Below, piece by piece: positions 27,675 to 36,596 of a stretch of DNA of 64,000 nt (position 1 is its first letter; each line of letters opens with the position of its first letter). The DNA is from Phenylobacterium sp. (GTDB taxonomy: Bacteria > Pseudomonadota > Alphaproteobacteria > Caulobacterales > Caulobacteraceae): assembly GCF_030693405.1 (NCBI RefSeq), contig NZ_JAUYAW010000044.1:119100-183099 (forward strand), given 5' to 3'. Under the pieces are notes generated by a model. The model did no database searches. It was given only the letters and a program-made list of their open reading frames with translations, and was not told the origin of the DNA. A program made the translations under genes and the position numbers.

Positions 27675-30600
27675 ATGCGGCACACGGAAGTGACGCTCGA
27701 CGACAAGTTTCTGCTCAACGAGGGTCGGGTTTTCATCACCGGGGTCCAGGCCCTGTTGCGGGTCCTGATGGACCAGCGACGGCTGGATGAGGCAGCGGGC
27801 CTCAACACGGCGGGCTTTCTGTCGGGCTATCGCGGCTCGCCGCTCGGCGGCCTCGACCAGCAGGCCCACCGGGCTTCCAAGCATCTGGACGCCGCCCAGG
27901 TGGTGTTCAAGGAAGGCCTGAACGAGGACCTGGCGGCCACCGCCGTCTGGGGCAGCCAGCAGGCCAACCTCTTCCCCGGCGCCAGGTATGATGGCGTCTT
28001 TGGCATGTGGTACGGCAAGGCGCCTGGCGTCGACCGGACCGGCGACGCCTTCAAGCACGCCAACTTCGCCGGGACCTGGGGCCAGGGCGGCGTGGTGGCG
28101 GTGGCCGGCGATGACCACAACTGCAAGTCCTCCACCCTGCCGTCCCAGTCGGAATTCGCCTTCCAGGACTTCGAGATGCCGGTCCTGTCCCCGGCCGATG
28201 TGCAGGAGGTGCTGGACTACGGCCTGATGGGCTATGCGCTTTCGCGGTTCTCCGGTCTGTGGGTCGGGCTGATCGCGCTCGCCGACACCATGGACTCCGG
28301 CATGACCATCGACGTGGCCCTGGAGCGCCACCGCTTCGTCCTGCCCCGGTTCGACATGCCGGCCGGGGGCCTTGGCATCCGGCTGAAGGATCAGCCGATG
28401 GACAAGGAGCGCAGGCTCCGGAGCTACAAGATTCCCGCAGCCATGGCGTTCGCCCGCGCCAACCGCATCGACCGGGTGACGCTGGCCTCGCCCCGGCCTC
28501 GGCTGGGCATCGCCTGCCAGGGCCAGGCCTATAAGGACGTCATCGAGGCCTTCGCGGCCATGGGCATCAGCCCGGCTCAGGCCGCCGATCTCGGGGTCTC
28601 GATCTACAAGATCGGCATGCCCTGGCCGTTAGAGCCGACGGGCCTGCGCGCGTTTGCCGCCGGTCTCGAAACCCTGATGGTCATCGAGCACAAGCGGCCC
28701 CTGATCGAGGGGCAGGCCCGCGCGGCGCTGTATGACCTGCCTGCCCAGGCCAGGCCCAGGATCATCGGCAAGACCGACGAGCAGGGCCATCCTCTGCTGT
28801 CGGACCTGGGCGCCCTGTCGGTGGCCGAGGTGGCGCTGGCCATCGCCGACCGCCTCCCGCCCGGACCGCACATGGACGGGGTCTACGACTATCTCAACCG
28901 GGTTTCGGCCGCCGGGGTCGCCGCCGTCAGCCTGTCGTCGGACCAGCAGCGCAAGCCCTTCTTCTGTTCGGGCTGCCCGCACAACACCTCGACCCGCCTG
29001 CCGGAGGGCTCGCGAGCCTTGGCCGGCATCGGCTGCCATTACATGGCCAGCTTCTCCGACCCCAATACCGACCTGAACAGCCATATGGGCGGCGAGGGCC
29101 TGAGCTGGGTGGGGGCCGCGCCCTTCACCACGGAGAAGCACGTCTTCGTCAATCTGGGGGACGGGACCTACAACCACTCCGGTTCGCTGGCCATTCGCGC
29201 CGCCGTCGCCGCCGAGGCCAACGTCACCTACAAACTGCTGTTCAACGACGCGGTGGCCATGACCGGCGGCCAGGCGGCCGAGAGCGGGTTTACACCCGCC
29301 CAGATCACCCGCCAGCTCGCGTCGGAGGGCGTGGCCCGCACCGTCATCGTGGCGGACGATCCGACCCGCTATGAGCGCGTCAAAGATCTGGCGCCCGGCG
29401 TCGAGGTCAAGCCGCGGGCCGAGTTGATGGCCGTGCAGCGGACCCTGCGCGACACCCCGGGCGTCACGGTCCTGCTCTATGATCAGGTCTGCGCCACCGA
29501 GAAGCGTCGCCGGCGCAAGCGCGGCAAGCTGGCCGCGGCCGAGAAGCGGGTGATCATCAACCCCCTGGTCTGCGAAGGCTGCGGCGACTGCTCGAAGGCG
29601 TCCAACTGCGTGTCGGTGGAGCCGCTGAACACCGAGTTTGGCCGCAAGCGCAAGATCAATCAGTCCAGCTGCAACCAGGACTATTCCTGCCTCGACGGTT
29701 TCTGCCCCTCCTTCGTGACTCTGGAGGGGGCGGAGAATCCGCACGGGGTGCGGCTGCCGGCGCTGACGGCCGACTCCACGCCGCTGCCGACCTTCGAGGC
29801 CTTGCCGGGCGTGCGCAACATCGTCTTCACCGGCGTCGGCGGCACTGGTGTCACGACCACCGCCTCGATCCTGGCCATGGCCGCTCATGTGGACGGTAAG
29901 GCGGCTTCCGTCGTGGACATGACGGGCCTGGCCCAGAAGGGCGGGGCGGTGTTCAGCCATGTCCGCATCGGCGAGGACGAAGAGAGCATTGTCGGCGGCC
30001 GCACGCCCGCGGCCAGCGCCCATGTGCTGATCGCCTGCGATGTCATGGTGGCGGCCGGCGCCGATGCGCTGGCCCTCTACGCCAAGGACCGGACCGTGGC
30101 CTTCGGCAATGCCGACCTGTCGCCCACGGCCGACTTCGTCACCGACCGGGACGTGCGGTTCGACTCCGGCGGCATGGCCAAGCGGATCGCCGCCGCCGCC
30201 CGGTCCTACGACGAGACCCCGGCCCACCACATGGCCGAGACCGAGCTCGGCGACGCCATCTACGCCAACATGATCATGCTGGGCTTCGCCTGGCAGAAGG
30301 GCGTGATCCCCATCTCCAGCCGGGCCCTTTATCGCGCCATCCGGCTGAATGGGGTGGCGGCCGAGCAGAATCTGCAGGCCTTCGAGATGGGGCGACGGGC
30401 GGCCCATGATCCCGAGAGCCGCGGGCGTAGAGAGGCCGATGTGGCCACCCCCGAAACCCTGCCCCTGGCGGAGCTGATCGCCCATCGCACCCGCGAGCTG
30501 GCCGCCTATCAGAACGCCGCCTACGCCCGGCGCTATCAGGATCATGTAGAGGCCATCGCTCACCTTGACGCGGCCCTGGGGTCGGAGACCCTGACCCGGG

Positions 30601-31106
30601 CCGTGGCGATCAATCTCTACAAGCTGATGGCCTACAAGGACGAGTACGAGGTGGCCCGCCTCTATGCCGACGGCCGCTTCGACGCCTATCGCAGCCAGAG
30701 CTTCCAGGGGGGCAAGGCCAAGGTCTGGCTGGCGCCGCCGATCCTGGGCGCCAAGGACGACCAGGGCCACCCGCGCAAGATCGCCTTCGGCGGCTGGATG
30801 CTGGACTATGGCTTCCCGGTCTTGGCCAGGTTGAAGGGACTGCGGGGCACCGGGCTGGACCTGTTCGGCTATTCCCTGGAACGCCAGATAGAGCGCGCCC
30901 TGATCGTGACCTACGAGTCCGACCTCGATCGGATCGCCCGCGAACTGACGTCAGAGCGTCTGGCCCTGGCGGTCGAGATCGCCCAGGTCCCGCAGGACAT
31001 CCGCGGCTTTGGCCACGTCAAGCAGGCCTCTTTGGGGCCGGCCATGGCAAAGCGCGAGGCCTTGTGGGCGCAATGGGATGATGCGGGCGCGTCCGCCGAG
31101 GTCTGA
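27675..31106 (+). CDS. Indolepyruvate ferredoxin oxidoreductase, fused alpha-beta form
   Basis: 1143 residues. Decarboxylates aryl- or branched 2-oxo acids (from aromatic amino-acid transamination) to acyl-CoA. Order: pyruvate-oxidoreductase domain with SGYRGSPLGG, TPP-binding domain (GIGCHYMAS, NLGDGTYNHSG), cysteine cluster CEGCGDCSKASNC (about 633-645) with further iron-sulfur cysteines, and the gamma/IorB-like domain (FTGVGGTGVTT). The one-piece form is typical for aerobic alpha- and betaproteobacteria. Regulated probably by the divergent Lrp protein. Confidence 0.95.
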   Translation: MRHTEVTLDDKFLLNEGRVFITGVQALLRVLMDQRRLDEAAGLNTAGFLSGYRGSPLGGLDQQAHRASKHLDAAQVVFKEGLNEDLAATAVWGSQQANLFPGARYDGVFGMWYGKAPGVDRTGDAFKHANFAGTWGQGGVVAVAGDDHNCKSSTLPSQSEFAFQDFEMPVLSPADVQEVLDYGLMGYALSRFSGLWVGLIALADTMDSGMTIDVALERHRFVLPRFDMPAGGLGIRLKDQPMDKERRLRSYKIPAAMAFARANRIDRVTLASPRPRLGIACQGQAYKDVIEAFAAMGISPAQAADLGVSIYKIGMPWPLEPTGLRAFAAGLETLMVIEHKRPLIEGQARAALYDLPAQARPRIIGKTDEQGHPLLSDLGALSVAEVALAIADRLPPGPHMDGVYDYLNRVSAAGVAAVSLSSDQQRKPFFCSGCPHNTSTRLPEGSRALAGIGCHYMASFSDPNTDLNSHMGGEGLSWVGAAPFTTEKHVFVNLGDGTYNHSGSLAIRAAVAAEANVTYKLLFNDAVAMTGGQAAESGFTPAQITRQLASEGVARTVIVADDPTRYERVKDLAPGVEVKPRAELMAVQRTLRDTPGVTVLLYDQVCATEKRRRRKRGKLAAAEKRVIINPLVCEGCGDCSKASNCVSVEPLNTEFGRKRKINQSSCNQDYSCLDGFCPSFVTLEGAENPHGVRLPALTADSTPLPTFEALPGVRNIVFTGVGGTGVTTTASILAMAAHVDGKAASVVDMTGLAQKGGAVFSHVRIGEDEESIVGGRTPAASAHVLIACDVMVAAGADALALYAKDRTVAFGNADLSPTADFVTDRDVRFDSGGMAKRIAAAARSYDETPAHHMAETELGDAIYANMIMLGFAWQKGVIPISSRALYRAIRLNGVAAEQNLQAFEMGRRAAHDPESRGRREADVATPETLPLAELIAHRTRELAAYQNAAYARRYQDHVEAIAHLDAALGSETLTRAVAINLYKLMAYKDEYEVARLYADGRFDAYRSQSFQGGKAKVWLAPPILGAKDDQGHPRKIAFGGWMLDYGFPVLARLKGLRGTGLDLFGYSLERQIERALIVTYESDLDRIARELTSERLALAVEIAQVPQDIRGFGHVKQASLGPAMAKREALWAQWDDAGASAEV

Positions 31107-31156
31107 GGGGCGCGAAATTCGTTTCCCTGAACCGCCCCTCGGGGTAGCCAGGGGGC

Positions 31157-32278
31157 ATGGCTGATTTCGATTTCGACGCCCTGGTGGTGGGGGCCGGCGC
31201 CGTGGGCCTGGCCTGCGGCTACGCGCTTTCCCGCCGCGGCCTGACCGCGGTGGTGCTGGAGGCCGACCAGGCCATTGGCCAGGGGGTCTCCTCACGCAAT
31301 TCCGAGGTGATCCACGGGGGGCTCTACTATCCCACCGGTTCGCTGAAGGCCCGGCTCTGTGTCCAGGGACGGCGCATGCTCTACCCGTTCCTGGAAGCCC
31401 GGAACGTCGCCTTCGACCGCTGCGGCAAGCTGGTGGTGGCCAATGGCCCTGAGGAGGTCGCCCGCCTCGAGCCGATCCTGGCCCAGGCCCAGACCAACGA
31501 TGTTGAGGAGATGGCCCTGCTGACCAAGGCGCAAGCCCTGGCGCTGGAGCCCAACCTGTCCTGTGACGCGGCCCTGATCTCGCCCCAGAGTGGGGTCTTC
31601 GACAGCCACGGCTACATGCTGGCCCTGCAGGGTGAGATCGAGGCGGCCGGCGGCGCGGTGGTGGTCTCCACGCCTTTTGAGGGCGCTGAGCCTTTGGCCG
31701 GTGGCGGCTGGAAGGTGCGGGCCGGCGGGGCCGAGCCCACGACGCTCACCGTGCGCCTGCTGATCACCGCGCCGGGCCTCTCAGCCCAGGCCGTGGCCGG
31801 CGAGATCGAGGGCTTTCCCAAGTCGGAGATTCCTGCGGGCCACTATGGCAAGGGCCGCTACTTCCGCCTGCAGGGCAAGGCGCCCTTCGCCCGGCTGATC
31901 TATCCGCCGCCAATCCCGGGCGCGCTCGGCACCCATTATCGCCGCGACCTGGGGGGGCAGGCGGTGTTCGGGCCGGACCTGATCTTCGTCGATGAGCTGG
32001 ACTACAGCGTCGAGCCGGACGCCGCCGCAGGCTTCTACGCCTATGTCCGCAAGTTCTGGCCGGCGCTGCCGGACGAGGCGCTGACGCCGGACTATGCCGG
32101 CATCCGCCCCAAACTGCATGGCCCCGGCGAGCCGCACCCCGACTTCCGCATTGACGGTCCCGAGGCCCACGGACTCGAAGGTCTCGTCGCCCTGTTCGGC
32201 ATCGAAAGCCCCGGGCTCACCTCGTCCCTGGCGATCGGGGAAGAGGTGGCCGGGAGGTTGGGGCTGGCGAACGCCTGA
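31157..32278 (+). CDS. FAD-dependent oxidoreductase, L-2-hydroxyglutarate oxidase-like
   Basis: 373 residues of the DAO superfamily. N-terminal dinucleotide fold VVGAGAVGLACGYAL, then SSRNSEVIHGGLYY, the family hallmark of L-2-hydroxyglutarate dehydrogenases, and the C-terminal IRPKLHGPGEPHPDF. It would oxidise L-2-hydroxyglutarate to 2-oxoglutarate with electrons to quinone or oxygen. Same strand as the indolepyruvate oxidoreductase, 50 bp after it; an 8-bp inverted repeat lies between (GAGGGGCG/CGCCCCTC). Confidence 0.9.
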   Translation: MADFDFDALVVGAGAVGLACGYALSRRGLTAVVLEADQAIGQGVSSRNSEVIHGGLYYPTGSLKARLCVQGRRMLYPFLEARNVAFDRCGKLVVANGPEEVARLEPILAQAQTNDVEEMALLTKAQALALEPNLSCDAALISPQSGVFDSHGYMLALQGEIEAAGGAVVVSTPFEGAEPLAGGGWKVRAGGAEPTTLTVRLLITAPGLSAQAVAGEIEGFPKSEIPAGHYGKGRYFRLQGKAPFARLIYPPPIPGALGTHYRRDLGGQAVFGPDLIFVDELDYSVEPDAAAGFYAYVRKFWPALPDEALTPDYAGIRPKLHGPGEPHPDFRIDGPEAHGLEGLVALFGIESPGLTSSLAIGEEVAGRLGLANA

Positions 32279-32288
32279 TTCAATCCCT

Positions 32289-32377
32289 CCGTCATGCTCG
32301 CCCTTGTGGCGAGCATCCCTGTCGAGGGCGGGCGCAGGCGGCGCGAGGGATGCTGGGCACAAGGCCCAGCATGACGG
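32289..32377. repeat. REP/BIME-like pair of inverted hairpins
   Basis: Two 32-bp arms (32289-32320 and 32346-32377) are inverted copies that start CCGTCATGCT and end AGCATCCCT on the outer strand, differing at only four central positions. Each arm folds by itself (GCTCGCC/GGCGAGC and GCTGGGC/GCCCAGC). It sits between two convergent genes, the usual home of REP elements, and may serve as a two-way terminator. Confidence 0.8.
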
Positions 32378-32394
32378 GGTGGGAGTTGGGCGCC

Positions 32395-33645
32395 TCAGTT
32401 CGCCTTGGGAACCAGCTTCAGGATCTTGCCCTCGGCGCTGTCGGTGGCGAGGTAGATGGCGCCGTCGGGACCTTGCTCAACCTCGCGGATGCGCGCGTTC
32501 ACGTCAGTCGCCAGGCGCTCCTCGCCCACCACTCGGTCGCCGTCCAGGGTGAGCCGGACCAGATGCTTGTCGCGCAGGGCGCCGACGAACAGGCTGTCCT
32601 TCCAGGCCGGGAACAGGTCGCCCTGATAGAAGATCATGCCCGAGGGGCCGATCACCGGGTCCCAGTAATAGGCCGGCTGCTCCATGCCGGGCTGGGCGGT
32701 CTGACCCTCGCCGATGGCGTTGCCGGAATATTCCAGCCCATAGGCGATGGTCGGCCAGCCGTAATCCTTGCCGGCCTCGATGATGTTCAGCTCATCGCCG
32801 CCCCGGGCGCCGTGCTCGATCTCCCACAGGGCGCCGGTGGTGGGATGCAGGGCTGCGGCCTGCACATTGCGGACGCCTGAGGCGAAGATCTCGGGGCGCA
32901 CGCCGTCCTGGCCGACGAAGGGGTTGTCGGCGGGAATGGAGCCGTCGCGGTTGATGCGCACGACCTTGCCCAGGGCGGAGTTCATGTCCTGGGCCTGCAC
33001 CCGGCCGTCCATGATCGACCGTTCGCCCAGCGCGATCAGCAGATGGCCCCCGCGGTCGAAGACCAGGCGATTGCCGTAGTGCTTGGTGGAGTCCATGGCC
33101 GGGTTCTGCTGGAAGATCACCTGCACATCGGTCACCCGGGCGCTGGCGCCGTCCTCCACCAGCCGGCCGCGGGCCACGGCGGTGGAGTTGGTCCCATTCC
33201 CGCGGGGCTCGGCATAGCTCCAGTAGATCAGATTGTTCTGCGCGTAGTCGGGGTCCAGGACCACGTCCAGCAGGCCCCCCTGGTCCCGGGCGTCCACCTC
33301 CGGCAGGCCGGTGACAGGCTCTGACAGCACGCCCGCCGCGGTGACGATGCGCAGCCGTCCGGGCTTTTCGGTCACCAGCATGCGGCCGTCCGGCAGGAAG
33401 GCGATGGCCCAGGGCTTGTCGAGGCCTTCGGCGACAGTGACGACCTCATAGGCCACATCGGCGCTGACTTCCGGCGCCCGGGTCTGACCGGGGAAGGCCG
33501 GGGTCTGGGAGGGCGCATTGGCCGGCCGCGTTTCCCACGGCTCACCGCCGGGGGCGGAGGGCGCCGCCGGCTGGGCTGCGCCGTCGGTTCCGCCGCAGGC
33601 GGCCAGGACCACGGCGAGCGCGGTGGTGAGAAGCAGGTTTCGCAT
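32395..33645 (-). CDS. PQQ-dependent sugar dehydrogenase (soluble aldose dehydrogenase family), lipoprotein
   Basis: 416 residues. A lipoprotein signal with lipobox LAACGG, a proline-rich linker, then the six-blade beta-propeller of soluble glucose/aldose sugar dehydrogenases ([70 protein letters not shown]). Oxidises sugars in the periplasm, probably anchored to the outer membrane. No PQQ-synthesis genes are in the window. Confidence 0.9.
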   Translation of the reverse strand: MRNLLLTTALAVVLAACGGTDGAAQPAAPSAPGGEPWETRPANAPSQTPAFPGQTRAPEVSADVAYEVVTVAEGLDKPWAIAFLPDGRMLVTEKPGRLRIVTAAGVLSEPVTGLPEVDARDQGGLLDVVLDPDYAQNNLIYWSYAEPRGNGTNSTAVARGRLVEDGASARVTDVQVIFQQNPAMDSTKHYGNRLVFDRGGHLLIALGERSIMDGRVQAQDMNSALGKVVRINRDGSIPADNPFVGQDGVRPEIFASGVRNVQAAALHPTTGALWEIEHGARGGDELNIIEAGKDYGWPTIAYGLEYSGNAIGEGQTAQPGMEQPAYYWDPVIGPSGMIFYQGDLFPAWKDSLFVGALRDKHLVRLTLDGDRVVGEERLATDVNARIREVEQGPDGAIYLATDSAEGKILKLVPKAN

Positions 33646-33686
33646 GGACAGATCTCCCTATGGTCGAGCTTTCAAGGCGCGACGCC

Positions 33687-35387
33687 TCAGTTCGTTCCCA
33701 CCACCGCCTCCAGGGCCTCCTGGGGCGTGGCGCCGTCCACATGTATGAGCGACCAGACCGCAAGGAAGAGCAGGGGCCAGCGTCGCGAGTCGTTCTCATT
33801 CAGGAAGACATGCTGCGCCTCGTGCGCTCCGATCGCGACGCCGATGGGGATGACATGGCCGATGCGCTCGGCGATGGCCCGGGCGCGGGGCGCGATCCAG
33901 GCCTCCACCGGCACGGTGAAGCCCTGCTTGCGAGCCCAGGGGGAGGCTGTAGGACAGGCGGTCTCCAGCCATTTGCGCAGCAGCCACTTGCCATGGCGGC
34001 CGCGCACCTTGAACCGGTCGGGCAGGGTGAAGGCGAAGTCGGCAACGACGGGGTCCAGGAAGGGGGTGCGCCCCTCCAGGCCGTGCGCCATCAGGCAGCG
34101 GTCGAGCTTGGTCAGCAGATCGTTGGGCAGCCAGGTGGCGATGTCGGCGTACTGGGCCTGCTGCAGGCGGGTGAGGCCGGCCGGCGCCTGGGCCTGCTCG
34201 CGCCAGCGCTGCAGGAGTTCGGGATGCACGCCCCGGGGTTCGGCTGGGCGGCCGCCCAGCCAGGGGTGACGCAGCGCCCGGCGATAGCGGCCATAGCCGC
34301 CGAACAGCTCATCGCCCCCCTCGCCGGTGAGGACCACGGTCAGGGTTCCCCGGGCGGCCTTGGCCAGCTTGAAGGTCGGCAGGATGGCGTAGTCGGCGGT
34401 GGGATCATCCAGGGCGTTCGCCACCTGGGGCAGGAGCGTCCAGAAGTCCTCTTCGGTGAAGGTGGTCTCCCGCCAGTCGAGGTTCAGCGCCCGGGCCACC
34501 CGCTCGGCCTGGGCGCGTTCGTCCCGGGCGCCGGGGGCGTCAAAGCCGCAGGTGAAGGCGGTGACCGGCCGACTGTTGAGTCGGGACATGAGGGTGGCGA
34601 TGGCCGCGGAATCGATCCCGCCAGACAGAAACAGGCCATAGGGCACGTCGGCCCGCTGATGGACGCGCACGCTGTCCTCCAGCACCGCATCCAGCCGCTT
34701 CAGCAGGGCCGCTTCACCGCTGGCCGCCGGCCGTGTCCGGGGCGGGGGCAGGGCGGGGCGGATCTCGTGGGGGACGAGCCGACCGTCCACCACCTCAATG
34801 ATGGCGCCTGGCGCCGCGCGGCGAGGACCATAGAGGGCGGTCTCTTCGCCCAGGGTGTAGCTGAAGGCCAGCATCTCCCGGGCGCCCTCGGTGGTGATGG
34901 CGGGCGGCGCCAGGCCTGCCTTGACGAAGGCGCCGGCCTCCGAGGCGAAGGCGAGCCCGCTCTCCAGCTCCATCACATAGAGCGGCTTGATGCCGAAGGG
35001 GTCGCGCACTAGCCAGGTGCGGCCGTCCGGCCCCACCAGGCAGAAGGCGTACATGCCCCGCAGGCGGTGGAAGGCCGCCGGGCCCTCCTTGGCGTAGAGG
35101 TGCAGCAGGGGCTCGAAATCCGAGCCGGTCGTTAGTGCGTCCTGGAGTCCGAACTCCTCGGCCAGCTCCAGATAGTTATAGATCTCCCCATTGCCGACCA
35201 CGATCCCGCCGGCCGCGTGCAGGGGCTGCCAGCCGCCCTCCAGGTCGATGACCGAGAGTCGCGCATGGGCCAGCGATCGCCCTTCTGTCTCTTCCACCGT
35301 GACGCCGTCAGGGCCCCGATGGGTCATGGCCTCGATCAGCGGGCGGGCTGATGCCTCACCGTCCAGAATCCCGGCTATGCCGCACAT
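33687..35387 (-). CDS. Asparagine synthetase-type amidotransferase
   Basis: 566 residues, glutamine-hydrolysing. Nucleophile Cys2 in MCGIAG, glutaminase motifs HRGPDG, HARLSVID and NGEIYNY; synthetase PP-loop LSGGIDSAA and GEGGDELFGGYGRY. The ATG at 35387 is required for the N-terminal cysteine. Overlaps the glycosyltransferase stop by one base (TGATG), so they are coupled. Such pairs often belong to polysaccharide modification gene sets rather than free asparagine synthesis; which applies here is open. Confidence 0.92.
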   Translation of the reverse strand: MCGIAGILDGEASARPLIEAMTHRGPDGVTVEETEGRSLAHARLSVIDLEGGWQPLHAAGGIVVGNGEIYNYLELAEEFGLQDALTTGSDFEPLLHLYAKEGPAAFHRLRGMYAFCLVGPDGRTWLVRDPFGIKPLYVMELESGLAFASEAGAFVKAGLAPPAITTEGAREMLAFSYTLGEETALYGPRRAAPGAIIEVVDGRLVPHEIRPALPPPRTRPAASGEAALLKRLDAVLEDSVRVHQRADVPYGLFLSGGIDSAAIATLMSRLNSRPVTAFTCGFDAPGARDERAQAERVARALNLDWRETTFTEEDFWTLLPQVANALDDPTADYAILPTFKLAKAARGTLTVVLTGEGGDELFGGYGRYRRALRHPWLGGRPAEPRGVHPELLQRWREQAQAPAGLTRLQQAQYADIATWLPNDLLTKLDRCLMAHGLEGRTPFLDPVVADFAFTLPDRFKVRGRHGKWLLRKWLETACPTASPWARKQGFTVPVEAWIAPRARAIAERIGHVIPIGVAIGAHEAQHVFLNENDSRRWPLLFLAVWSLIHVDGATPQEALEAVVGTN

Positions 35388-36415
35388 CAGCCGGCGCCAA
35401 ATCTGGCGAAGAGGTCCCGCCACTGGGCGACCACGGCGCCTTGCGAGAAGTCAGCCTCCACGCGGTCCAGGCCGTTCTGAGCCAGGCGGGTGCGCAGCAT
35501 GGGATCATCCAGCAGCCGGCGGATAGCCTTCGTCAGGGCCTCGGGATCATCCACCGGAACCAGCAGGCCGTCCTCGCCCTCGCGGATCAGGGCGCCGGGG
35601 CCCTGGCTGGCGGCCGCGGCCACCGGCAGGCCGTGCGCCCAGGCCTGGATCACCACATTGCCCAGGGGCTCGAAGCGCGAGGGAAAGACGCAGACATCGG
35701 CCGCCCGATAGAGGGCCGAGGGATCATTGCGCCAGCCCAGGAACCGCACCCGGGGCGCCACCCCTAAGGCCACGGCCAGGGCCTTCAGCCGCGCCTCCTC
35801 CGGCCCCGTCCCGGCGATCCACAGATAGGCGTCCGGCAGCTTCGTCAGCGCATTGAGGGTGACGTCATGGGCCTTGGCCTCATGCAACCGGCCCATGGCC
35901 AGCAGCAGGGGGGCTTCAGCCGGCGTATCCAGGCTGGCGCGCTCGACCGGCGCAGCCTCTGCCGGCGCCTCGGCGAAGTTGGGGATGTAGGCGACCTTGC
36001 CGGCCGGCCAGCCCTGACTCACCACCCACTCGGCGATGTCCTCGGTATTGGCCACCAGGGAGTCGAAGCCGGCATAATATTTCAGATTGTAGTAGCCACC
36101 CAGGCGGCCGATCCGCGCCCAGGGACCCTTGGGCGTGTGCCGCGCGGCCCGGTTCATCCAGGCCAGCGCCACGCTCACCGCCTGAGCCTGCGCGAAACGG
36201 CCGACCCGGCGCCGGGTCATCAGGTCAAGCGGGCCGCCGAATCCGAAGGTCTCCACCGCCAGGCCGGCGCGGCTCAGGAGCTGCTGGCGAACCGGGTGCG
36301 GACGCAGGGCCGCAGCCTGCGCCAACCCGTCGCCGGCGAGCGCCAGGGCCAGGTCGACGAAATAGGTCTCCGCCCCGCCTTCGCCGGCCGTTCCCAGAAG
36401 ATGAAGCACGCTCAT
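35387..36415 (-). CDS. Family 4-type glycosyltransferase
   Basis: 342 residues, GT-B fold. N-terminal donor-independent half starts MSVLHLLGTAGEGGAETY; C-terminal half carries LLLAMGRLHEAKAHD, RVRFLGWRNDPS and the EX7E-type segment CVFPSRFEPLGNVVIQAWAHGLPV. Retaining glycosyltransferase of cell-surface glycans; acceptor unknown. Cotranscribed with the downstream amidotransferase. Its promoter lies in the ~100 bases before tRNA-Met. Confidence 0.92.
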   Translation of the reverse strand: MSVLHLLGTAGEGGAETYFVDLALALAGDGLAQAAALRPHPVRQQLLSRAGLAVETFGFGGPLDLMTRRRVGRFAQAQAVSVALAWMNRAARHTPKGPWARIGRLGGYYNLKYYAGFDSLVANTEDIAEWVVSQGWPAGKVAYIPNFAEAPAEAAPVERASLDTPAEAPLLLAMGRLHEAKAHDVTLNALTKLPDAYLWIAGTGPEEARLKALAVALGVAPRVRFLGWRNDPSALYRAADVCVFPSRFEPLGNVVIQAWAHGLPVAAAASQGPGALIREGEDGLLVPVDDPEALTKAIRRLLDDPMLRTRLAQNGLDRVEADFSQGAVVAQWRDLFARFGAG

Positions 36416-36519
36416 GCGGGCGCGAACCTAGCCTCGCTTTGGCCTGCGCCCAAGCCGCTTGATGCGGCGATCTGAAATCCCTATAACCCGCGCCTCGCGC
36501 GTCAGCGGCGCGAACCCGT

Positions 36520-36596
36520 GGCTGGGTAGCTCAGCTGGTTAGAGCGGTGGATTCATAACCCACAGGTCGGCGGTTCGAGCCCGCCCCCAGCTACCA
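36520..36596 (+). tRNA. tRNA-Met (CAT), elongator type
   Basis: 77 bases with encoded CCA. Acceptor GGCTGGG/CCCAGCT, D arm with AGCTCAGCTGGTTAGAGC, anticodon stem-loop GTGGATTCATAACCCAC, and T loop GGTTCGAGCC. The G-T closing pair at the acceptor end and loop sequence fit alphaproteobacterial elongator tRNA-Met rather than initiator or tRNA-Ile2. The 3' half is the attachment site of the prophage, and the gene is restored intact at this end. Confidence 0.95.
36553..36596. other. Left attachment site (attL) region in tRNA-Met
   Basis: The integrase frame ends at 36553, inside the tRNA, and its last 15 codons (GGGLEPPTCGL end) read the antisense of the tRNA 3' half. This is a well-known form of phage integrases that target tRNA ends. 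The exact crossover bases need the right junction, which is not in the window. Confidence 0.7.

Noticed and set aside
28629..30770. 713-codon open frame on the minus strand
   Set aside because: Lies wholly antisense to indolepyruvate ferredoxin oxidoreductase; long shadow frames are expected at this GC content.
36520..36596. Reading the CAT tRNA as tRNA-Ile2 or initiator tRNA
   Set aside because: Acceptor and arms fit the elongator tRNA-Met; the initiator hallmark (three G-C pairs above the anticodon loop with a 1-72 mismatch) is absent. Ile2 cannot be fully excluded without a tilS-type model.
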